From Streptomyces sp. STR69 (lineage in GTDB: Bacteria; Actinomycetota; Actinomycetes; Streptomycetales; Streptomycetaceae): a stretch of DNA of 64,000 nucleotides. Numbering within the stretch: the stretch's first letter is position 1; every line of letters begins with the position of its first letter. Location: NCBI RefSeq assembly GCF_024519455.1, contig NZ_JALJRY010000022.1:1-64000 (forward strand), read 5' to 3'. Shown piece by piece: positions 58,872 through 64,000 of this stretch. The notes below the pieces were generated by a model. The model did not search any database. It was not told where the DNA came from and was given only the letters and a program-made list of their open reading frames with translations. Position numbers and translations under genes: made by a program.

Positions 58872-60200
58872 CTAGCTGCCCCCTGTGTGCACCTGGAAGG
58901 CCGCCCGGCGTACGGCCTTGGCCAGCGCCGGGTCGGGGTGGGCGGCGGCGAGCGCGACCAGGACCTGCACGGTGCGCGGGTGGCCCACGGCGCGGACCTC
59001 GTCGAGGAGCATGGGGACGGTCGGCTGGATCGCGGACTCCAGGTGGCGCACGAGCAGCGGGGCCTCCCCGTGGTCGGCGACCGCGGCGGCGGTGTCGACC
59101 CACATCCAGGTGGCCTCTTCGCGGGTGAGGACCTCGTGGGCGTCCTCCGGGTCGATCCCGTCGTGCTCGGCCAGCCACAGCAGGGCGTACGGCCGCAGCG
59201 TCGCCTCGTCCACCGCCGCGCGGACGTCGGGCTCGGCGGGGGCGCCGACGACGCGCAGCGCCTCGAAGGCGAGGCCGCGGAGCAGGGCGTCCTCACCGCG
59301 GGCGGCGTCGATCAGCTGGCCGACCGCGCTGCCCACGGTGCGGGCGGCGAGCCAGGCGCGGTATTCGGCGCGGGCGGCGTTCGGGCGGAGCTGGGAGCAG
59401 CCGCGGAGCATGTCCTCGGCGGACTGCTCGATGTTCCCGGCGGGGCTCTGCGCGGCCACGCAGATCTGCTCCAGCTTGACCCAGACCGCCCAGCTGCCGA
59501 GCGGGGTGAGGGTGGCCTGGGCGTCGCCGTAGGTGAGGGCACCGACGGAGGCGAGGGCGTGCAGGGCCCAGTCGAGGAGGGGGTCGAGAGGAGCGTCGGC
59601 GGCGGCCGGGGGCTGCTGGACCGGCTCGGGCTGCGGGCCGTAGGGAATCTCGCAGCGCTCGGTGCGCAGTTCCGTGACGCGTTGGCCGAGGAGGTCGAGG
59701 AGCTGGGCGACGGGGACGGGCCCGGCGGACAGCTGGAGGAAGGAGAGCACCTGAGGCATGGCCGAGACGACCTCGGCGACGGCGGACGGCTCGTGCTCCC
59801 GGGGTTCCGGGTGGGCGAGCGACCAGGCGTCGAAGAGGGCGACCCAGCCGCGCAGTACGGCGCTGTCGTCGCGGTCCCAGGCGCGCAGCCGCCAGCCGGG
59901 GCGGGCGCTGTCGCCGTGCACCTCGACGAGGCCGGCGAGGCGGGCGGTGTCCCAGTCGGCGCGGACCTGGGCCGGGGTCAGACCCAGGTCCTCGGCCGCG
60001 AGTTCGGCGGTCGCTTCGGAGAGGGTGCCTTTGCCGTCGGGGCTCGCGCCGTCACGGCCGGGTCGTAGTGCGGCGTCGGCCCAGTGGGCGACGCGAGCCG
60101 CTCCGGCCAGGCCGGAGCGTGCCATTCTGGCCAGTTCCGCGGGGGCCGGTGTGCCCTCCGGAGGGCGGGGTGCGGGGCGGCGCGAGCGCCGCTGGTTCAT
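58872..60200 (-). CDS. Conserved hypothetical protein, helical-repeat-like
   Basis: About 442 residues. A basic, Pro-rich N-terminus (about 1-30) is followed by a winged-helix-like segment (about 60-115) and a long, Ala/Leu-rich helical region that looks like degenerate HEAT-type repeats towards the end. No catalytic motif is visible. I do not recognise the family. ATG 60200 is the likely start; the frame is open to 60323. It is convergent with the VOC gene, 6 nt apart. Confidence 0.75.
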   Translation of the reverse strand: MNQRRSRRPAPRPPEGTPAPAELARMARSGLAGAARVAHWADAALRPGRDGASPDGKGTLSEATAELAAEDLGLTPAQVRADWDTARLAGLVEVHGDSARPGWRLRAWDRDDSAVLRGWVALFDAWSLAHPEPREHEPSAVAEVVSAMPQVLSFLQLSAGPVPVAQLLDLLGQRVTELRTERCEIPYGPQPEPVQQPPAAADAPLDPLLDWALHALASVGALTYGDAQATLTPLGSWAVWVKLEQICVAAQSPAGNIEQSAEDMLRGCSQLRPNAARAEYRAWLAARTVGSAVGQLIDAARGEDALLRGLAFEALRVVGAPAEPDVRAAVDEATLRPYALLWLAEHDGIDPEDAHEVLTREEATWMWVDTAAAVADHGEAPLLVRHLESAIQPTVPMLLDEVRAVGHPRTVQVLVALAAAHPDPALAKAVRRAAFQVHTGGS

Positions 60201-60442
60201 CGCTCGGGGGGCGGCGGCCAGGGGTCGCGGGCGGACGAGTCGAAGCCTGGAGTCGCGCGGGATACGGGACGTCACGGGTGCAGTCTTCCGGTTGACGGTC
60301 CGAAAACCCAAACGGAATGTCACGGCGGGCGACGGGGAGGGCCAAGGCAGGGGGTCCCGCGGGCTGCTGGGGACCGGGTTCAGGCCAGTGGTACAGGGCT
60401 AAACGGAAGGTCGGAGGGGGCGGGCCGGTGAATCGGCCGGGA

Positions 60443-61606
60443 TCACATCAGCGGAGTGAGGAAGCGGCGCAGGATCTCCTCGTAGGCGGCCGGGTCGGCG
60501 TTCCACATGGCGCTGTGCGGGGCCCGGGCGACCGGCTGGAGGGTGATCAGGTCGGGGCGGCGGGCGGCGAGGCGGCTGGAGAGGGACCAGGGGGCGACGG
60601 TGTCGTCGGGTCCGTGGAAGATCAGGGTCGGGACCCTGAGCCGGGCGGGGTCGGCGGCCTCGGCGATGCGGTCGCCGTGCACACCGGTGCGGCCCTGGGC
60701 GGCACGGACCGCGAGCGGCAGCAGCGCGCCCGGGGTGCGCCGGGCGGTGGCGAGGGCGCGCAGCGTCGTCTCCCAGTCCAGCACCGGCGAGTCCAGCACG
60801 AGGCCGGAGACGCGCTCGCGCATCCCGGAGTGGGCGGCGGCGCGCAGCGCCATGGTGGCGCCGGTGGACCAGCCGTACAGGACGACGTGCTCGGCGCCGT
60901 AGCGCACGGCGTAGCGGATCGCGGCGTCCAGGTCGCGCCACTCGGTCTCGCCGAGATGGCCCAGGCCGTCGGGGTTGCGGGGTGCGCCGAGGTCGCCGCG
61001 GTAGGAGGGGGCGAGTACCGGGAAGCGGTTGCGGTGCAGGAACTCCATGACGTTCAGGGCGAGTTCGCGGGTGGTGGCCAGGCCGTGCACCGCGATCACC
61101 CAGGTGCTGCGTGCTCCGGGTACGAACCAGGCGGGCAGGGAGCCGAGTTCGCCGGGGATGTCGATGTCGGCGTGGTCCAGGCCGAGGGCGGCGCTCGGGT
61201 TGCCGATGTGGACGTTGGGGGTGAGCCACACCTTGTCGCGGGGGTGCAGGGTGCCGTGGGTGACGCGTTCGAGGCGGCGTACGACGGTGTCGGCGATGGG
61301 GGTCCCCCCGGTCGAGCGAAGCCGAGACCGGGGGAGGGGCGCCGTGTCGATGACGGGGCCGACGACCGCGTGGGAGCCGTCACCGGCGAGGCCGTAGGTG
61401 CCGGGGCGCAGGGAGGCCAGATCCCGGGTGAGGGTGATCTGTCCGGCGGCGGTGGCGTGCACCGTGAGCCGGGGTTCGGTCGGCAGGGGGCGGCCGGGCG
61501 GCGCCTTCAGTGCGGCGTCGCTGGCGTACCGGCCGGCGGCGACGCCCACCGCACCGGCCGCGAGGGCCACGGAGACGGCCGCGGCCGTCGCTTTGACTGT
61601 GCGCAC
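60443..61606 (-). CDS. Alpha/beta hydrolase with N-terminal membrane/signal segment
   Basis: 387 residues. A hydrophobic segment (about 5-26) is probably an uncleaved signal anchor, putting the hydrolase outside the membrane. The nucleophile elbow is GWSTG and the oxyanion region VIAVHGLATTRE; Asp and His of the triad are probably in FHGPDDT and APHSAMW. The segment PLPRSRLRSTGGTP is encoded by a Streptomyces dispersed repeat (61303-61336) inserted in frame. GTG 61606 was chosen; a longer frame begins at 61735. Confidence 0.88.
   Translation of the reverse strand: MRTVKATAAAVSVALAAGAVGVAAGRYASDAALKAPPGRPLPTEPRLTVHATAAGQITLTRDLASLRPGTYGLAGDGSHAVVGPVIDTAPLPRSRLRSTGGTPIADTVVRRLERVTHGTLHPRDKVWLTPNVHIGNPSAALGLDHADIDIPGELGSLPAWFVPGARSTWVIAVHGLATTRELALNVMEFLHRNRFPVLAPSYRGDLGAPRNPDGLGHLGETEWRDLDAAIRYAVRYGAEHVVLYGWSTGATMALRAAAHSGMRERVSGLVLDSPVLDWETTLRALATARRTPGALLPLAVRAAQGRTGVHGDRIAEAADPARLRVPTLIFHGPDDTVAPWSLSSRLAARRPDLITLQPVARAPHSAMWNADPAAYEEILRRFLTPLM
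61303..61336. repeat. Dispersed palindromic repeat inside a reading frame
   Basis: TCCCCCCGGTCGAGCGAAGC and the complementary GACCGGGGGAG form a 9-bp stem around GAGCGAAGCCGA. The pattern matches a repeat I know from intergenic regions across Streptomyces. Here it lies within the alpha/beta hydrolase gene and is translated. Confidence 0.65.
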
Positions 61607-61734
61607 GGATCCAGTGTCCCGGCGGACCCGGCTACCGGCCAGCCGGAGCGGGGCGGGAGTGGCTCGGGGTGGTGGGTGGGGTGGTTTCGGTGCAGGAAGA
61701 GGGCGAAGGGAGGGAGCGGCCCGGACCAGGGACA

Positions 61735-61774
61735 CGACGGTGCCCCTGGGGGCACTCCCCCAGGGGCACCGTCG
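61735..61774 (-). terminator. Hairpin terminator after the carotenoid oxygenase gene
   Basis: A perfect 17-bp stem (61735-61751 with 61758-61774) with a GCACTC loop lies 18 nt beyond the stop codon. Confidence 0.85.
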
Positions 61775-61792
61775 CGAAGTGACCTCGCGGAG

Positions 61793-63169
61793 TCAGTTGT
61801 CGCTGTCGGTGGTGTCCAGGTCGCTGTCGGGGATCCAGGAGCCGTGGATGCCCCCGGTGACCCGGCGCGGGAGGTGGACGGTCGCGATCCGGTCGAGGCC
61901 GGAGGCGTCCAGGACCAGGAGTTGGGAGGCGTCCTGCTTCAGGTCCGAGACGACGGTGAGCAGATAACCGTCGTCCTCGCGGGTGGCGCCCTCGGCAGGG
62001 ACGAACACGGCCTCGCTGGGCAGCCGGGCGTCGCCTGCCCGATGGATGCTGCGGGCGCCGGTGGTGCGGTCGTACTTGACGATGCCGTAGCCGCCGAAGC
62101 CCTCCTGGTCGGGGAAGGAGACCGCGTACTGGTAGCGGTGCTCGGTGCCGAGGAACTCCTCGTTGAGGGTGGGGAATTCGACGGCGAGATCGTCGATGAT
62201 CTGCTCGTCGACACTGCCGGCGGCCAGGTCGACGATCCAACGGCGGGTGTAGGAGCGGGTGTTGGGCTCGGTGCCGCGGCCGGGGGCGCCGACCCACCAG
62301 TTCCAGGAGAGCTGGAAGCCCTCCCGGTCCACGGTCGGCCCCTCCAGGACGATGCGGCCCCGGTCGTCCTCGTAGGCGTTGGCGGCGTGCAGCATGTTGC
62401 CCGGCTCGATGGCGAACCAGCGGATCTTCGACGCGCCCTGCGGGCCGCGGGGCATGACGCCGATCCGGGCCGGCTGCGCGTCGTTCCAGCCGTACGGGAT
62501 GCCGGAGTGCTCGCCCGGGTCGAAGGTGACGGTGCCCTCGACGAAGACCACGTGGTGGCGGGTGATGGCGAAGTCGTGCTTGAGGGAGGCGGTGGCGCCC
62601 GGTATCTCGGCGCTGTGGGTGATGTGTCCCTTGGCGTCGGCGACGTAGTACATCAGGAAGGGCGGGAACGGCGAGGAGCCGAAGAAGTGCAGTTCGCCGG
62701 TGAGCGGGTCGGTCTTGGGGTGCGCGGTCATCGCGCTGCGCAGCTTGCCGTCGAAGTCGTGGGCGCCGACCGTGTCGAGGTCCCGGGTGAGTTCGAAGGG
62801 GAGGTTGGCCTCGCACAGTGCCAGCAGGCGTCCGGCGTGCTCGATGACGTGGGTGCCGGCCGGGCTGGCCGTCAGGTCCGGGCCGTGCTCGGTCATGTAG
62901 GGGGCGCCGTCCAGGGCGGGGGTGCGCACCCAGCGGTTGCGGTACCACTCGGCGCGGCCCTCGCGCAGCCGGATGCCGTGCACCATGCCGCTGCCCTTGA
63001 ACCAGTGGGTGGGGGTGACGCCGGGCTTGGGGTTGTGGCCGTTGCGGAGCAGTCGGCCCGTCAACTCCGGCGGAAGGGAGCCCTCTACGGTCAGTTCGGT
63101 GGCGGTGATCTCGTCGACGGCCGGGGTGTAGTGGCCGATGAGGTAGGGCTTGTCGGTGGTGGCGGTCAT
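61793..63169 (-). CDS. Carotenoid cleavage oxygenase family protein
   Basis: 458 residues of the seven-bladed carotenoid/stilbene oxygenase family. The four iron-binding His are expected in TAHPKTDP, ASLKHDF, NMLHAANAYED and GGIHGSW, all present. Family members split carotenoids, apocarotenoids or lignin stilbenes into aldehydes. ATG 63169 has GAGG upstream. It follows a SRPBCC gene by 73 nt on the same strand, so they may act on the same compound. Confidence 0.92.
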   Translation of the reverse strand: MTATTDKPYLIGHYTPAVDEITATELTVEGSLPPELTGRLLRNGHNPKPGVTPTHWFKGSGMVHGIRLREGRAEWYRNRWVRTPALDGAPYMTEHGPDLTASPAGTHVIEHAGRLLALCEANLPFELTRDLDTVGAHDFDGKLRSAMTAHPKTDPLTGELHFFGSSPFPPFLMYYVADAKGHITHSAEIPGATASLKHDFAITRHHVVFVEGTVTFDPGEHSGIPYGWNDAQPARIGVMPRGPQGASKIRWFAIEPGNMLHAANAYEDDRGRIVLEGPTVDREGFQLSWNWWVGAPGRGTEPNTRSYTRRWIVDLAAGSVDEQIIDDLAVEFPTLNEEFLGTEHRYQYAVSFPDQEGFGGYGIVKYDRTTGARSIHRAGDARLPSEAVFVPAEGATREDDGYLLTVVSDLKQDASQLLVLDASGLDRIATVHLPRRVTGGIHGSWIPDSDLDTTDSDN

Positions 63170-63242
63170 GGCAGGTACCTCGCTTCTCGGATGGGTGGTG
63201 ACGGTTGTGCAGAGGTGATGGGTGAGCAGGGGTGACGTGGCG

Positions 63243-63683
63243 TCAGGCGGCTTGCTCGGCACGGGACTTGAGGGCGGCGAGCCAATCGGTCAGGGAGTTG
63301 TGCAGGGCCTGGCCGAGTTCCGTGACGGCGGCCTCGACGGGGGCGCCGCTCCAGGACTCCTCGGTGTGGACGGTGACTTGACCGTCGGTCCGCTCGAAGG
63401 TCCACACATGGACGCCCTCGATGCCGTTCGCGGGACCGCCCCAGGCGATCCGCTCGCCCGGGACCAGTTCGCGGACCGTGGAGGTGATGTCCAGGCCGTG
63501 GGTCGTCCAGGTGAAGGAAGTGCCGGGCAGGAGCGGGCCGTTGAGGGTGGCTCGGTCGACGTCCGCGTTCCAGCTCGGCCAGGCGTCGATGTCGGTGTGC
63601 AGGGCCCAGACCCGGTCCAGCGGGGCGTCGATCGTGGTGGACAGGCGGACGATGACGGGGGCGGTCTCGTCGATGGTGAACAT
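63243..63683 (-). CDS. SRPBCC-family ligand-binding protein
   Basis: 146 residues of the START/Bet v1-like fold (polyketide cyclase/AHSA1 group). The opening VIVRLSTTIDAPLDRVWALHTDIDAWPSWNADV is typical. Such proteins bind hydrophobic ligands or catalyse cyclisation. It lies between the carotenoid oxygenase and an MFS transporter on the same strand. AAGGAAG precedes ATG 63683. Confidence 0.9.
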   Translation of the reverse strand: MFTIDETAPVIVRLSTTIDAPLDRVWALHTDIDAWPSWNADVDRATLNGPLLPGTSFTWTTHGLDITSTVRELVPGERIAWGGPANGIEGVHVWTFERTDGQVTVHTEESWSGAPVEAAVTELGQALHNSLTDWLAALKSRAEQAA

Positions 63684-63769
63684 GGCGGTTCTTCCTTTCG
63701 GTTGATGAGGTCGATCAGGTTGATCAGGCGGATTGGACGGGCAGCGAGCCAGGTGGATTTGACGGTGGA

Positions 63770-64000
63770 TCAGCGGAGACGGGCAGTGGACGAGGCGGAG
63801 CCACCACCGGCATCGCCATCAGCACCGGCACCGGCACCGGCACCGGCACCCACCGACGCTCCCCCTTCCGCCGCGCGCCCCCGTCGGGTCAGCAGAGCGG
63901 CAAGGACGGCGGTCACCGTAAGGACCGCGGCGGAGATGCCGAAGGCGGTGCGGTAGCCGGCGGTGAGGGCTTCCAACTCCGGCTGACGGACGGCCGCGTG
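63770..64000 (-). CDS. MFS transporter, C-terminal end only (cut by window edge)
   Basis: 77 residues of the C-terminus are visible; the rest lies beyond the right edge. LTAGYRTAFGISAAVLTVTAVLAALLTRR is a final membrane helix typical of drug:H+ antiporter (DHA2) transporters. The tail is a low-complexity Gly/Ala/Asp stretch encoded by a CACCGG tandem repeat. It precedes the SRPBCC and carotenoid oxygenase genes and is probably in the same operon. Confidence 0.75.
   Translation of the reverse strand, partial: HAAVRQPELEALTAGYRTAFGISAAVLTVTAVLAALLTRRGRAAEGGASVGAGAGAGAGADGDAGGGSASSTARLR
63823..63850. repeat. CACCGG hexanucleotide tandem repeat
   Basis: About 4.7 copies of CACCGG lie in frame in the 3' end of the MFS gene and encode alternating Gly-Ala. 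The number of copies may vary between strains. Confidence 0.8.

Noticed and set aside
60317..63235. A 972-codon open frame on the plus strand
   Set aside because: It runs antisense to the alpha/beta hydrolase and carotenoid oxygenase genes and is Gly/Val-rich with no domain. Long antisense frames are expected in DNA with extreme third-position GC.
1..64000. CRISPR arrays, tRNA genes, insertion sequences, integrases
   Set aside because: I looked for repeat-spacer patterns, tRNA cloverleaf elements, transposase motifs and att-like repeats and saw none.

Overview
The window is chromosomal DNA from a Streptomyces or very close relative. The evidence is very high G+C with strong third-position GC bias, a characteristic rRNA-operon leader, ChpE-type chaplins, a streptophobe-family protein, dispersed repeats typical of Streptomyces, and Streptomyces-specific small proteins. 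The gene set (rrn, chpE, queA-like, serB, fabG-fabI, tldD/tldE, tyrS, moaA) reads as conserved chromosome core. I see no integrase, transposase, CRISPR array, tRNA or prophage. About 68 protein genes are supported.

Layout. 1-360: upstream leader and promoters of a leftward rRNA operon whose 16S gene lies beyond the left edge; its outermost promoter overlaps the stop codon of a DNA glycosylase gene. 1.1-6.5 kb: Spo0M, PEBP, HNH protein, an SPFH-NfeD pair and an ABC ATPase. 6.7-9.3 kb: two cysteine-free chaplins and a GAF histidine kinase/NarL regulator pair. 9.5-17.3 kb: SDR-QueA-like operon, secreted lytic transglycosylase, a 2xFHA-ABC exporter, and a streptophobe gene carrying the only TTA (bldA) codon I noticed. 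17.6-24.2 kb: serB, sixA, a CynX-type MFS transporter divergent from a GntR regulator with an operator between them, then the fatty-acid genes fabG-fabI. 24.4-33.3 kb: tldD-tldE, tyrS, a 6C-like small RNA, moaA, and acetate symporter genes.

33.6-46 kb is more accessory: a secreted subtilase, a CoA-transferase behind an operator-like repeat, CopD, and two coupled leftward operons. One is a sterol-desaturase-fold oxidase, a YhhN lysoplasmalogenase and a zinc dehydrogenase (possible ether-lipid/aldehyde metabolism). The other is an acetoacetate-decarboxylase-like protein, an SDR and two ACMSD-type amidohydrolases (catabolic, substrate unknown). 46-54 kb: exonuclease-BRCT, SURF1, GH15-SDR, and a five-gene Asp23/AmaP envelope-stress operon. 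54-64 kb: crotonase, HTH protein, ABC-F protein preceded by a possible 7-residue leaderless leader peptide, metallopeptidase, alpha/beta hydrolase, and a carotenoid-oxygenase/SRPBCC/MFS group cut by the right edge.

Most promising unexplained signals: an exact 12-bp palindrome, CACGCGCGCGTG, found 13 times by eye (plus 5 near-copies), densest at 41-46.5 kb; the ABC-F leader peptide; the ether-lipid-like operon; and a dispersed repeat embedded in a hydrolase reading frame. All coordinates and counts are by eye; nothing was computed or searched.
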